A stretch of DNA of 64,000 nucleotides from Bacteroidia bacterium (GTDB lineage: Bacteria > Bacteroidota > Bacteroidia > Flavobacteriales > Flavobacteriaceae), in assembly GCA_030428865.1 (NCBI GenBank), contig JAUIEK010000002.1, positions 124,001 to 188,000 on the forward strand, written 5' to 3'. The notes below the pieces were generated by a model, which ran no database searches, was not told the origin of the DNA, and saw only the letters and a list, made by a program, of their open reading frames with translations. How positions within the stretch are numbered: the stretch's first letter is position 1; each line of letters begins with the position of its first letter. Of the stretch, positions 9,850-18,699 are shown one piece after another. A program made the translations under genes and the position numbers.

Positions 9850-10221
9850 TGCAATTACACTAATTTCTACGTTTACATATTTAGGAAGATTGGCAACTTC
9901 TACAGTTTCTCTAGCAGGAGCTGTATCTTCTTTAAAATATTGTGCATATACAGTATTGATTCTACTAAAATTATTCATGTCAGAAATAAAAATAGTACTC
10001 TTAATAACGTTTTCGAAAGACATGTCAGCTGCATCTAATACTGCTTGTAAGTTTTTCATAACACAATGAGTTTCCTCTTCAATGGAATTTAAAACTAGTT
10101 CTCCAGAAGCAGGATCGATAGCAATTTGACCTGATGTGTAAAGTATATCTCCAGATAAAATAGCTTGGTTATATGGACCTATTGGGTCAGGAGCCTCTTT
10201 TGTGTAAATTATTTTTTTCAT
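9841..10221 (-). CDS. ridA: RidA family enamine/imine deaminase
   Basis: A 126-residue member of the YjgF/YER057c/UK114 family, trimeric proteins that hydrolyse reactive 2-aminoacrylate and related enamines released by PLP enzymes. Signatures are PIGPYNQAI near the N-terminus, TSGQIAIDP, and APARETVEVANLPKYVNVEISVIA at the C-terminus; the Arg of PARETVEV is the conserved substrate carboxylate-binding residue, so catalytic activity is expected. It lies 13 bases downstream of the LptD-like gene on the same strand and is probably co-transcribed with it. Confidence 0.95.
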   Translation of the reverse strand: MKKIIYTKEAPDPIGPYNQAILSGDILYTSGQIAIDPASGELVLNSIEEETHCVMKNLQAVLDAADMSFENVIKSTIFISDMNNFSRINTVYAQYFKEDTAPARETVEVANLPKYVNVEISVIAKK

Positions 10222-10234
10222 AATTGTATTTCTA

Positions 10235-12892
10235 TTAAAATAATACTCTATCAGGTGGTTTGTTTTTATCCCATTTTAAATCACTTAACACACTAGATTT
10301 AACTCCGATAAAGAACGTGTATGAAGTGTTTGTTCCAAAAGGGACCCAATTAAAGTTGAATCGCCAACTATCTAAATCTCTCGAAAAGTTGAGTCTTGAA
10401 AATGTAAAGCCACCTCTTAAAATATCATATCCAGAAGAAAAACCTACATTCCATTTTGGAGTTAGTTCTACATCGCCACTAAACATTAATGAGTGATTGT
10501 TTACGCCAATATTGCTAATTCCGTTATTTACGTAGGTAGCAGAATAGGCAAGACTTAGTGACCACGGAATTTTAGCTTTATATAGAGTGGTTTTTACATC
10601 TTTCTGTTTTGAAGAACCTTTATTTCCAATGCCTTGAGCAAAACGATTAGTAGGGTCGATATTATTACCTAGAACATCTGGCGTATTTTGGGCACCATTT
10701 CCAGACGTATTTTCTTCTTCTTTCTCAAAATCAGTGCTTCTTAATGAATAATTAGCAGTCAAGTTTGCACTGGTAATTCGAAATATTCCTTTATTAAATT
10801 CATCAATTCGTTGCCCATTATCATTAACTCGATAAGGGTCTAAAGAAGCATTTAGGTTGATAGCCAGTTTATCTTTTAACAACCGCGTTCCTGAGGAGAC
10901 ACTAACAGGAGACCAACGTAAACTATCAGCTGCTATATTATAAGCTGTGCTAAAGTTTAGGTTATTAAGAATAGTTATTTTTTTATCTTCTTCATCACTG
11001 TCAGGATCTTTAGGAGCAACTTTTGCTTCCAAAACATTGTTGATAGAAATTCCAATTGAATTACTAACGCCGCTGCTAGGTCTTCCATACAAACTTTGCT
11101 CAAAGGGAGAGTACGTTAAAATATCTGTCGGATCTGAACTTTGTTGAACCTGCTCATTATAAATATCAGCAAAATCAGGTCTGTATGAATAAGAAATAGA
11201 AGGTCTAATAGTATGTCTAATAGATTTTAAACGTCCTTTTTTGAAGTTTACAATTCCGTAAATATTGGTAGATAAACTAAGTCCTGTATTATATTCTCTA
11301 AAGCTTTTGAAACCTCTAATTGTGTCAGTAATTACACCACCAACAGTATCATCATCATTAACAAGAGTTGGACTATATGTTCTTTTAATAAAATCAAAAG
11401 CCCAAACTTCTCTGTAGTTAATACTTGGAGCAAGTGTAAAATACTTTAAGACTTTTATGTTTGTACTTGTGCTAGCATTATGAAGCATACCAGCTCTGGC
11501 AGTTTCAAACATTTCTTTTTTAAAGAACAAACTGTCTTTTGTGTTTATTTGGTATTGCCCTTGTAAACTATAGTTAATTCCCATTTTTTGAATCGGATTT
11601 TTCTTTATTCCTCCTTTTCCAGCAAAAGGGAAAATACGATCCATATTAACTTGCATAGCAGGTAAAGTCATATTTACATCACCTGTATTTGTATTTTGTG
11701 TATGATTGGCAGAAAGACTTAAACTGAAAGGAGTGCCTGCAAATCTTGTAGAATAAGATATAGAGGAATTAAAAGTATTGGTTAAAAATTGAGAATTATT
11801 GATTTCGTTTAATGATTCTCTAAAATACCTGCTACTTCCCAGATTTACAGATGCAGAAAATCGCGAATTAGGACTTGCTTTTCCATCTTGATTATGCGTC
11901 CATCGAACGTTAAAATTTGTGCTTTTTGAAAAATCATCAAATCCTTTCAAGCTTTGGATAATATTTTCAAACCGAATACTAAAGTTCCCATTAAAACGAT
12001 ACCTTACATTGTATCTAGAATCACCCCGTAAACCCCAGCTTCCATTCGAATATACGTCACCGGTAACGGCTAAGTCAAAATAGTCATTTAATGCAAAGTA
12101 ATATCCTCCATTTTGTAAAAAATAGCCTTGATTATTATTTTGTCCCCATGACGGAACGATAAATCCAGAAGCTCTGGATTTTCCTAGAGGTAAATAAGCA
12201 AAAGGAAGAAATAGCGGAGTAGGAACATCAGCTATAACTAGATTGCTGGTGCCTACAATAATTTTTTTATTAGGAACAACTTTTGCTTTTTTTGTTTTTA
12301 TGTAATAATCAGGAATTTCTTTTTCTGATGTCGTAAAGCGAATATCTCTAATGTAAATAGTAGAGTCATTTACACGTTTTGTTACGTTTCCGTAAGTGAT
12401 TATTCCTCCAGCCTGAACGGTTTTTACTCCGTAAATTAAAGCTTTTTTAGTGTCAAAATTATAAAACATAGAATCTTGTTCAGATTCTTGGCTTCCTTGT
12501 TTAAAAACAGGCCTTTGTATATAACCAGTACTATCTTTTATTCCTTTAGCAAAAAGAGTACTGTTTTTATAATCAATTACAATGATACCTGCTTTAATAT
12601 CTATATCGGTGTAGGTAATATTGGCTTTGTCATATAATTCTACTGTTTCTTTTTTTGCATCTTGAAAAGTATATCCTTCAGCATAGTGCTTTATAATATC
12701 TTTAATATTTTCTTTAGAAGGAATAGTATCTCTATTAGAAAGATTGATGGTGTCTAGCGTAACATTAGGAACACTATCTCTTAATATTGTATTATTCTTT
12801 ATGCTGTCAAGTTGTTTTTTGTTCTGTGAATTAGCAGAAATAGCCCAAAAAAAGCAAAGAAAAATAAGAGAATATGATAGATTTGATTGCAA
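10235..12892 (-). CDS. LptD-like outer-membrane LPS assembly protein
   Basis: 885 residues with a cleavable signal peptide (about 1-22, ending ISANSQ), an OstA/LptA-like beta-jellyroll segment (about 85-230, for example IDYKNSTLFAKGIKDSTGYIQ and KKALIYGVKTVQAGGIITYG) and a long barrel-type region of alternating residues up to a terminal Phe, the usual last residue of outer-membrane proteins. Bacteroidetes homologues are called putative LPS assembly protein LptD and would insert LPS into the outer leaflet. The internal low-complexity stretch (about 700-740, Asn/Gly/Asp-rich) is probably an extracellular loop. The promoter is shared divergently with the amidase gene. Confidence 0.88.
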   Translation of the reverse strand: MQSNLSYSLIFLCFFWAISANSQNKKQLDSIKNNTILRDSVPNVTLDTINLSNRDTIPSKENIKDIIKHYAEGYTFQDAKKETVELYDKANITYTDIDIKAGIIVIDYKNSTLFAKGIKDSTGYIQRPVFKQGSQESEQDSMFYNFDTKKALIYGVKTVQAGGIITYGNVTKRVNDSTIYIRDIRFTTSEKEIPDYYIKTKKAKVVPNKKIIVGTSNLVIADVPTPLFLPFAYLPLGKSRASGFIVPSWGQNNNQGYFLQNGGYYFALNDYFDLAVTGDVYSNGSWGLRGDSRYNVRYRFNGNFSIRFENIIQSLKGFDDFSKSTNFNVRWTHNQDGKASPNSRFSASVNLGSSRYFRESLNEINNSQFLTNTFNSSISYSTRFAGTPFSLSLSANHTQNTNTGDVNMTLPAMQVNMDRIFPFAGKGGIKKNPIQKMGINYSLQGQYQINTKDSLFFKKEMFETARAGMLHNASTSTNIKVLKYFTLAPSINYREVWAFDFIKRTYSPTLVNDDDTVGGVITDTIRGFKSFREYNTGLSLSTNIYGIVNFKKGRLKSIRHTIRPSISYSYRPDFADIYNEQVQQSSDPTDILTYSPFEQSLYGRPSSGVSNSIGISINNVLEAKVAPKDPDSDEEDKKITILNNLNFSTAYNIAADSLRWSPVSVSSGTRLLKDKLAINLNASLDPYRVNDNGQRIDEFNKGIFRITSANLTANYSLRSTDFEKEEENTSGNGAQNTPDVLGNNIDPTNRFAQGIGNKGSSKQKDVKTTLYKAKIPWSLSLAYSATYVNNGISNIGVNNHSLMFSGDVELTPKWNVGFSSGYDILRGGFTFSRLNFSRDLDSWRFNFNWVPFGTNTSYTFFIGVKSSVLSDLKWDKNKPPDRVLF

Positions 12893-12986
12893 TATTTATT
12901 ATGCTATTTTTGTGTAAATATACTATTATGGCTCAGTTGTTGAGCAAAGCCTATTTTTAAAACGCCAAAATTAGTCAATTTTATAG

Positions 12987-14066
12987 ATGCTATTACTCTT
13001 ACAGCCCAAATATAATACCAAGTTTTTAGGATTATTAGTGTTCTGCCTTTTTTTAGCATTTTCTTATAACCATATTTACTCTCAGGATAAGCAGTATGTT
13101 GTTGTTTTAGATGCAGGACATGGAGGAGGAGATCCAGGAAAAGTAGGTTATGGAGGCTTAAAAGAAAAAGATATTGCATTAAAAATCACAAACCTTGTAG
13201 GAGATAAATTAACAAGAAATAAGTCAATAAAGGTAGTTTTTACCAGGAATAAAGATGTATTTGTTGACCTTTGGAAGAGAGGCAGTATAGCAAATAAAGC
13301 TAATGCAGATTTGTTTGTTTCAATACATTGTAATTCACATTCATCTGAAGCAATTGGTGCGGAAACGTGGGTTTTGGGTATTGAAGCTAATGAAACAAAT
13401 TTAGAAGTAGCAAAAAGAGAGAATGCTGTAATTAAATTGGAAGAGAACTACAAAGATATCTATAAAGGATTCGACCCAGATTCAGCAGAATCTTTAATCG
13501 GTCTTAGTGTAATGCAAGAAGAAAATCTTGATAAAAGCCTTCTCTTAGCAAGTATTATTCAAGAGAATCTTCATAGTCAATTAAAAAGAAGAGATAGAGG
13601 AGTTAAGCAGGCTCGTTTTGTTGTATTACACCAAACCTACATGCCAAGTGTGTTAGTTGAGACAGGTTTTATTACTAATAAAAAAGAAAGTAAATATTTA
13701 AACTCTTCTAAAGGACAAAAAGAAATAGCAAATACCATTGCAAAAGCTATAGAAAAATATGTTAATCGCTTACAGGTAAATACTGTAATTACAACAGATA
13801 ACTCTGAAAAAGAATCCGTAATATTCAAAGTTCAGATTGCTGCCGGGCGAAATAAGTTAAAAGAAAAATCGTATAACTTTAGAGGTTTAGAAGGCATTGA
13901 GCGAGTGAAAGTAGGCAATTATTATAAATATTACTACGGATCTTCTAACAGTTATGATACGATTAAAAAGGCTTTAGATGCAGCAAAGGAAAAAGGATAC
14001 AAAACAGCTTTTCTTGTTGCTTTTAAAAATGGAAAGAAAATCACGATTAAAGAAGCGCTCAAATAA
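12987..14066 (+). CDS. N-acetylmuramoyl-L-alanine amidase with C-terminal SPOR domain
   Basis: A 359-residue secreted zinc amidase that cuts the amide bond between MurNAc and the stem peptide. A signal peptide (about 1-33) precedes an Amidase_3 domain with VVLDAGHGGGDPG (H45 as first zinc ligand), DLFVSIHCNSH (second His) and VLVETGFITNKKES (catalytic Glu). The C-terminal 80 residues (FKVQIAAGRNKL onward, KYYYGSSNSYDTIKKALDAAKEKGY) look like a SPOR domain, which binds denuded glycan at division sites. It starts at ATG 12987, divergent from the LptD-like gene and upstream of an MCE gene. Confidence 0.93.
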   Translation: MLLLLQPKYNTKFLGLLVFCLFLAFSYNHIYSQDKQYVVVLDAGHGGGDPGKVGYGGLKEKDIALKITNLVGDKLTRNKSIKVVFTRNKDVFVDLWKRGSIANKANADLFVSIHCNSHSSEAIGAETWVLGIEANETNLEVAKRENAVIKLEENYKDIYKGFDPDSAESLIGLSVMQEENLDKSLLLASIIQENLHSQLKRRDRGVKQARFVVLHQTYMPSVLVETGFITNKKESKYLNSSKGQKEIANTIAKAIEKYVNRLQVNTVITTDNSEKESVIFKVQIAAGRNKLKEKSYNFRGLEGIERVKVGNYYKYYYGSSNSYDTIKKALDAAKEKGYKTAFLVAFKNGKKITIKEALK

Positions 14067-14124
14067 TTGTTTTCAGATAGAAGTATCATAAATAATTACT
14101 AATATTGTTACAAAATTCTAATGA

Positions 14125-15078
14125 ATGTCTAAAGAATTAAAGACAGGTTTCATATCGATTGCTATCATTGCGTTGTTTGTTTGGGGATACAATTTTTTAA
14201 AAGGGCAAGATATTTTTCAAACTGGTTACCGTTATTTTTATGTAGAATATGACAATATTCAAGGGCTTAATGAGGCAAGTCCTGTTTCAATTTATGGTTT
14301 AAAAGTAGGAACAATAGCAGATATAAGATTTAACGATAATCCAGATAAAGTTGGTAAATTAATTGTGAAAATTTCTTTAGAAGACGATATTGAGTTTTCA
14401 AAAAATAGTATCGCAAAAATATATTCTGCAAATCTTTTAGGAGGAAACGCCATTGCAATTGTTCCAGATTTCAAAGGAGAAACCGCAGTTTCAGGAGATT
14501 TTTTAAAAGGCGAAGTAGAATCTGACTTAATTTCTTCAGTAGGAGAGTCAATAAACCCTTTAAAAACAAAACTAGAACGAGTAATTATAGAAATGGATTC
14601 TCTTTTAATAGGGCTTAATGAGGTTTTAGATCATGATGCACGATTGAGTTTAAATAGAACTATAAAAGGTTTTGAGAGAACAGTAACTAACCTCAATGAA
14701 ACAATTGAGGGAGTTAATAGCATTGTAAAATCTAGTGAATCTAATCTCAAAGCCACGCTAAACAACACCAAAAAAATAACAGAAGATTTTAGTCAAATAT
14801 CTGATACATTGAAAAATGCAAAACTAGGATTAACTGTACAAAAATTACAAACAACTTTAGATAATGTAAATACATTACTCGCAGGAATTAATGAAGGTAA
14901 AGGAACTCTAGGTAAATTAGCAAAAGATGAAGCCATGTACCAAAACCTTACAAATGCCTCTAAAGAGTTAGAAGAGTTATTAAGAGACATGAAGCTAAAC
15001 CCTAAGCGTTTTGTGCATTTTTCATTATTTGGAAAAAGGCCTAAACCCTATGAGCCGCAACCTGAGAATAAAAAATAA
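14125..15078 (+). CDS. MlaD/MCE-family lipid transport protein
   Basis: 317 residues: a single N-terminal membrane anchor (about 8-24), an MCE domain (about 35-120: YDNIQGLNEASPVSIYGLKVGTI, SANLLGGNAIAIVPDF) and a long, helical, Asn/Thr/Leu-rich coiled-coil tail (about 150-290). MCE proteins form hexameric rings that move phospholipids between membranes, with an MlaE permease and MlaF ATPase. Those partners are not next to it here, which is common in Bacteroidetes. It follows the amidase by 58 bases on the same strand and may share its transcript. The adjacent ATG at 14121 is out of frame. Confidence 0.9.
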   Translation: MSKELKTGFISIAIIALFVWGYNFLKGQDIFQTGYRYFYVEYDNIQGLNEASPVSIYGLKVGTIADIRFNDNPDKVGKLIVKISLEDDIEFSKNSIAKIYSANLLGGNAIAIVPDFKGETAVSGDFLKGEVESDLISSVGESINPLKTKLERVIIEMDSLLIGLNEVLDHDARLSLNRTIKGFERTVTNLNETIEGVNSIVKSSESNLKATLNNTKKITEDFSQISDTLKNAKLGLTVQKLQTTLDNVNTLLAGINEGKGTLGKLAKDEAMYQNLTNASKELEELLRDMKLNPKRFVHFSLFGKRPKPYEPQPENKK

Positions 15079-15101
15079 AAGAGAGATAAGATTATTATAA
15101 T

Positions 15102-16415
15102 ATGGATTATTTATCAAGCGTACTTTTTGTCTTTACCTTAGTTATAGGAGTAGGATTTTTTGCAACTAATGTTCGTAAGTTAATACGCAACATTAAGCTT
15201 GGGAAAAAAATAGATAGAACAGATAATAAGTCAGCTCGCTGGAAAAACATGATACGTGTTGCATTAGGGCAATCCAAAATGGTTTCTCGCCCAATAGCAG
15301 GTGTTTTGCATATTATTGTTTATGTAGGATTTATCATCATCAATGTTGAACTCTTAGAAATTGTTGTAGATGGAATTTTAGGCACTCACAGAGTTTTTCA
15401 GCCATTTTTAGGAGATACGTTATATGGCTTTCTTATTGGAACTTTTGAGGTGCTTGCTTTGTTGGTTTTTATTTCAGTTATTATCTTTTGGTTGAGGAGA
15501 AATATTGCACGTTTAAAACGTTTTATGAGTCAAGAGATGACAAGATGGCCTAAGAATGATGGAAATTATATCCTGTACTTTGAAATGGTATTGATGTCTC
15601 TGTTTTTAGTTATGAATGCTGCCGATGTTTCTTTTCAACAAGCAGGAGTCGGAAATCCAATTAGTCAATATGTGGCTTCTTGGCTTTCAGGTTTTAGGGT
15701 AGAGCAATTGCACACAATTGAAACTTGGGCTTGGTGGTTGCACATTATAGGAATCTTGATTTTCCTAAATTATCTTTATTACTCTAAACATCTCCATATT
15801 TTATTAGCATTTCCAAATACATTTTATGCAAATCTAAATCCGAAAGGAAAGTTCACTAATTTAGAATCTGTAACTAAGGAAGTAAAAATGATGATGGATC
15901 CAAATGCAGATCCTTATGCTGAGCCAGAAGCAAGTTCTGGAGATGAGATGCCAGAAAAATTTGGAGCTAGTGATGTTGCTGATTTAAACTGGGTTCAACT
16001 TCTTAATGCCTATACTTGTACCGAATGTGGAAGATGCACATCTTCTTGTCCGGCGAATTTAACAGGTAAAAAACTATCTCCTAGAGCTATTATGATGAAA
16101 ACGCGTGATCGCTTAGAAGAAGTAGGTAAAAACATAGATCTTAATAGAGGTGTTTTTGTTGATGACGGAAAACAGTTATTAGGAGATTATATTACACCAG
16201 AGGAGTTGTGGGCATGTACAAGCTGTAATGCTTGTGTAGAAGAATGCCCAATAGAAATTGATCCGTTATCCATAATTATGGATATGAGAAGATACTTGGT
16301 AATGGAGCAATCTGCAGCACCACAAGAATTGAATATGATGATGACAAATATTGAAAATAACGGAGCTCCATGGCAGTACAGTCAAATGGATCGATTAAAT
16401 TGGAAAGACGAATAA
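15102..16415 (+). CDS. Membrane-anchored 4Fe-4S ferredoxin-type oxidoreductase subunit
   Basis: 437 residues with an N-terminal half of about five hydrophobic segments (residues 2-25, 65-90, 108-130, 158-175, 208-228), resembling the haem-binding nitrate reductase gamma/HdrE fold, and a soluble C-terminal part with two 4Fe-4S motifs: C306-C309-C312-C316P and C372-C375-C378-C382P. This matches the HdrD/GlpC-like (Fe-S)-binding proteins of Bacteroidetes. It probably passes electrons between the quinone pool and a soluble partner, most likely the CCG protein encoded 63 bases downstream. The physiological donor is unknown. Confidence 0.87.
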   Translation: MDYLSSVLFVFTLVIGVGFFATNVRKLIRNIKLGKKIDRTDNKSARWKNMIRVALGQSKMVSRPIAGVLHIIVYVGFIIINVELLEIVVDGILGTHRVFQPFLGDTLYGFLIGTFEVLALLVFISVIIFWLRRNIARLKRFMSQEMTRWPKNDGNYILYFEMVLMSLFLVMNAADVSFQQAGVGNPISQYVASWLSGFRVEQLHTIETWAWWLHIIGILIFLNYLYYSKHLHILLAFPNTFYANLNPKGKFTNLESVTKEVKMMMDPNADPYAEPEASSGDEMPEKFGASDVADLNWVQLLNAYTCTECGRCTSSCPANLTGKKLSPRAIMMKTRDRLEEVGKNIDLNRGVFVDDGKQLLGDYITPEELWACTSCNACVEECPIEIDPLSIIMDMRRYLVMEQSAAPQELNMMMTNIENNGAPWQYSQMDRLNWKDE

Positions 16416-16421
16416 AAGAGT

Positions 16422-16477
16422 AATTACGAATTAAGAATTACAAACTCAAAATTCATAATTCAAAATTCACAATTAGA
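16422..16477. repeat. Tandem heptamer repeat, eight AATTNNN-like units
   Basis: The spacer between the two Fe-S genes consists of eight contiguous 7-base units: AATTACG, AATTAAG, AATTACA, AACTCAA, AATTCAT, AATTCAA, AATTCAC, AATTAGA. It fills the gap almost completely, from 7 bases after the upstream stop to 1 base before the downstream ATG. There is no clear promoter or hairpin in it, so the two genes are probably still co-transcribed through it. Confidence 0.85.
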
Positions 16478-16478
16478 T

Positions 16479-17255
16479 ATGAATGTACCTACAATGGCAG
16501 AAATGATGGCTCAAGGAAAGCAACCAGAAGTGTTGTTTTGGGTAGGCTCTGCAGGAAGTTACGACGAAAGAGCAAAAAAGATAACCAAGGCATTTGTGAA
16601 AATATTACAGCAAGCTAAAGTTGACTTTGCTGTTTTAGGAACAGAAGAGAGCTCAACAGGTGACGCTGCTAAAAGAGCTGGAAATGAATTTGTTTTTCAA
16701 ATGCAAGCGCTTACCAACATAGAAATATTGAATGCTTATGAAGTGAAAACGATTGTTACTTGCGATCCTCACTCATTCAATACATTAAAAAATGAATATC
16801 CTGAACTAGGAGGAAACTACAAGGTTTATCATCATACACAATTCATCAAAGAACTAATTAATGACGGAAGGCTATCTATAAACGCTTCTTTAAAAGGAAA
16901 AAGAATAACGTTTCATGATCCTTGTTATTTAGGTAGAGCAAATGATGTTTATGAATCTCCGCGAGATTTAGTTAAGCGTTTAGGAGTGAATTTAGTTGAG
17001 ATGAAGCGAAACAAAAACAGAGCATTATGTTGTGGAGCAGGAGGAGCTCAAATGTTTAAAGAGCCAGAAAAAGGAAATATGGATATCAACGTTTTACGCA
17101 CACAAGAGGCTTTAAAAACTAATCCTAATATTATAGCAACAGGCTGTCCATACTGTAATACAATGATGACAGATGGTGTTAAGTTTCATGAAAAAGAAAA
17201 TCAAATTACCGTAAAAGATATTGCAGAGCTCATTGCGGAAGCCAATAATTTGTAA
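16479..17255 (+). CDS. CCG-domain (Fe-S)-binding protein (HdrB/LutA/GlpC-like)
   Basis: 258 residues with two cysteine-rich CCG-type halves. The C-terminal half is intact: HDPCYLGR (C149), CCGAGGA (C184-C185) and ATGCPYCNTM. The N-terminal half is degenerate: where relatives such as GlpC have a GC motif, a CCG motif and a third Cys cluster, this protein has WVGSAGS, EESSTGD and CDPHS, leaving C95 as the only cysteine. The family forms noncubane 4Fe-4S sites and acts in disulfide, lactate or glycerol-phosphate redox enzymes. It is the likely soluble partner of the upstream membrane Fe-S protein. Confidence 0.87.
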   Translation: MNVPTMAEMMAQGKQPEVLFWVGSAGSYDERAKKITKAFVKILQQAKVDFAVLGTEESSTGDAAKRAGNEFVFQMQALTNIEILNAYEVKTIVTCDPHSFNTLKNEYPELGGNYKVYHHTQFIKELINDGRLSINASLKGKRITFHDPCYLGRANDVYESPRDLVKRLGVNLVEMKRNKNRALCCGAGGAQMFKEPEKGNMDINVLRTQEALKTNPNIIATGCPYCNTMMTDGVKFHEKENQITVKDIAELIAEANNL

Positions 17256-17270
17256 ACATAAGTTTTGTAT

Positions 17271-18167
17271 ATGTTTAAAAGCTTTTTAAAAGCTGCTCGA
17301 TTACGAACGCTTCCTCTTTCTGTATCAGGAATAATTGTAGGATCTTCCGTAGCTTATTCTCATGGTTATTTTGATACAGTCATTTTTGTTTTAGCTGTAG
17401 CAACAACAATTGCTTTTCAGGTTCTATCTAATTTTGCCAATGATTATGGAGATGGAATAAAAGGGACAGATGCAAAAAGAACAGGAGAAAAAAGAATGGT
17501 TGCCTCAGGTTTGATAACACCTGCTCAAATGAAAAAAGCAGTTATTACTATGACTGTTATTTCTTTAACCCTTTCAATAACTTTAATTTATTTGTCATTT
17601 GAGGTACAATATTTAGTGTATTCTCTTTTATTTATCCTATTAGGTGTTTTGGCAATAATTGCTGCCATAAAGTACACTGTTGGTAATTCTGCTTATGGTT
17701 ATAGTGGTTTTGGAGATTTGTTTGTTTTTATTTTCTTTGGATTGTTAAGTGTAGTAGGGAGCTATTTTTTGTATGCAAAGCAAATTGATTTTTCAGTTTT
17801 TTTACCAGCCTTTGTAGTTGGAATGCTTAGTGTTGCTGTATTAAACCTAAATAACATGCGAGATTATAAAGAAGATGAAAAAGTAGGAAAACGAACACTT
17901 GTGGTAAAAATAGGACTAGAATTTGCAAAATATTATCATTATTATCTGATTATAGGTTCGTTGTTATTTATGTTGCTGTATGTATTATTTCAAAGGTATT
18001 CGCCATATAGTTTTTTATTTCTAATAGCATACATTCCACTTTTTAAACACATTTCTTTTGTCTATAAAAACAGAGATATAAGTAAATTTGATAGTCAGTT
18101 AAAGATAGTAGCACTTAGCACATTTTTATTTTCTTTACTTTTTTGGATTGGGCAAATAATAAGCTAG
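17271..18167 (+). CDS. menA: 1,4-dihydroxy-2-naphthoate polyprenyltransferase MenA
   Basis: Joins the polyprenyl chain to 1,4-dihydroxy-2-naphthoate, giving demethylmenaquinone, in the inner membrane. About 298 residues with eight or nine membrane segments of the UbiA fold. The two Asp-rich motifs are NDYGDGIKGTDAKRTG (metal and diphosphate binding) and NNMRDYKEDEKVGKRTL. I chose ATG 17271; a TTG at 17265 would add two residues. It heads a five-gene run with menC and menE, which sets its job as menaquinone rather than ubiquinone or haem O synthesis. Confidence 0.94.
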   Translation: MFKSFLKAARLRTLPLSVSGIIVGSSVAYSHGYFDTVIFVLAVATTIAFQVLSNFANDYGDGIKGTDAKRTGEKRMVASGLITPAQMKKAVITMTVISLTLSITLIYLSFEVQYLVYSLLFILLGVLAIIAAIKYTVGNSAYGYSGFGDLFVFIFFGLLSVVGSYFLYAKQIDFSVFLPAFVVGMLSVAVLNLNNMRDYKEDEKVGKRTLVVKIGLEFAKYYHYYLIIGSLLFMLLYVLFQRYSPYSFLFLIAYIPLFKHISFVYKNRDISKFDSQLKIVALSTFLFSLLFWIGQIIS

Positions 18168-18182
18168 CGGTATAAGAATATT

Positions 18183-18698
18183 ATGAAAGCAGTAAAAATA
18201 ATTTTAGGTATTATAATAGGGTTGTCAGTTCTTTTTTTTGCAACAGGTTTAATAGTGAAAGAAAATAAGTATTCGGTTGATGTCACAGTAAATAAACCAT
18301 TGACTGAAACATTTTTGCTATTCAATGATATGAGTAAACTACAAGAATGGATTCCAGAAATAAAATCAATTGATACAATTCAGTTAAATACAGCTGTAAC
18401 AGGAAGTATTTTTGAAATGGTTGTAGATAATAAAGGTCAAGAAGTTACTATGAAACAGAAAGTCTTAGCTTTTATTCCTAATCAAAAAATTACCTTGTTT
18501 GTAGATGCAGAAAGCATGTTAAAGACAGATGAATACATTTTTTCAGAAGAGAACGGAAATACAACAATAACACTTAATTCTAAATTCGTAAGTGAAGATT
18601 CTTACATATTAAGCTGTGTTTTTCCTTATTTCAAAGGAACTCTAAAAGGGATCGATCAATCATACTTAAATAATTTTAAGACTTTAATAGAAAATTAA
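18183..18698 (+). CDS. SRPBCC-family (START-like) protein
   Basis: 171 residues with an N-terminal hydrophobic segment (about 3-22) that is probably a signal anchor, followed by a polyketide-cyclase/START-like fold: VNKPLTETFLLFNDMSKLQEWIPEIKSID, then VTMKQKVLAFIPNQKITLFVD and a C-terminal long helix. SRPBCC proteins bind hydrophobic ligands in a deep cavity. It sits between menA and menC with 15-base and 1-base gaps, so it is in the menaquinone operon. A role in handling a hydrophobic intermediate is possible but unproven. Confidence 0.78.
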   Translation: MKAVKIILGIIIGLSVLFFATGLIVKENKYSVDVTVNKPLTETFLLFNDMSKLQEWIPEIKSIDTIQLNTAVTGSIFEMVVDNKGQEVTMKQKVLAFIPNQKITLFVDAESMLKTDEYIFSEENGNTTITLNSKFVSEDSYILSCVFPYFKGTLKGIDQSYLNNFKTLIEN

Positions 18699-18699
18699 G

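Noticed and set aside
12904..13179. 91-codon minus-strand frame upstream of the LptD-like gene
   Set aside because: It overlaps the amidase signal peptide and catalytic His region and has no homologous features.
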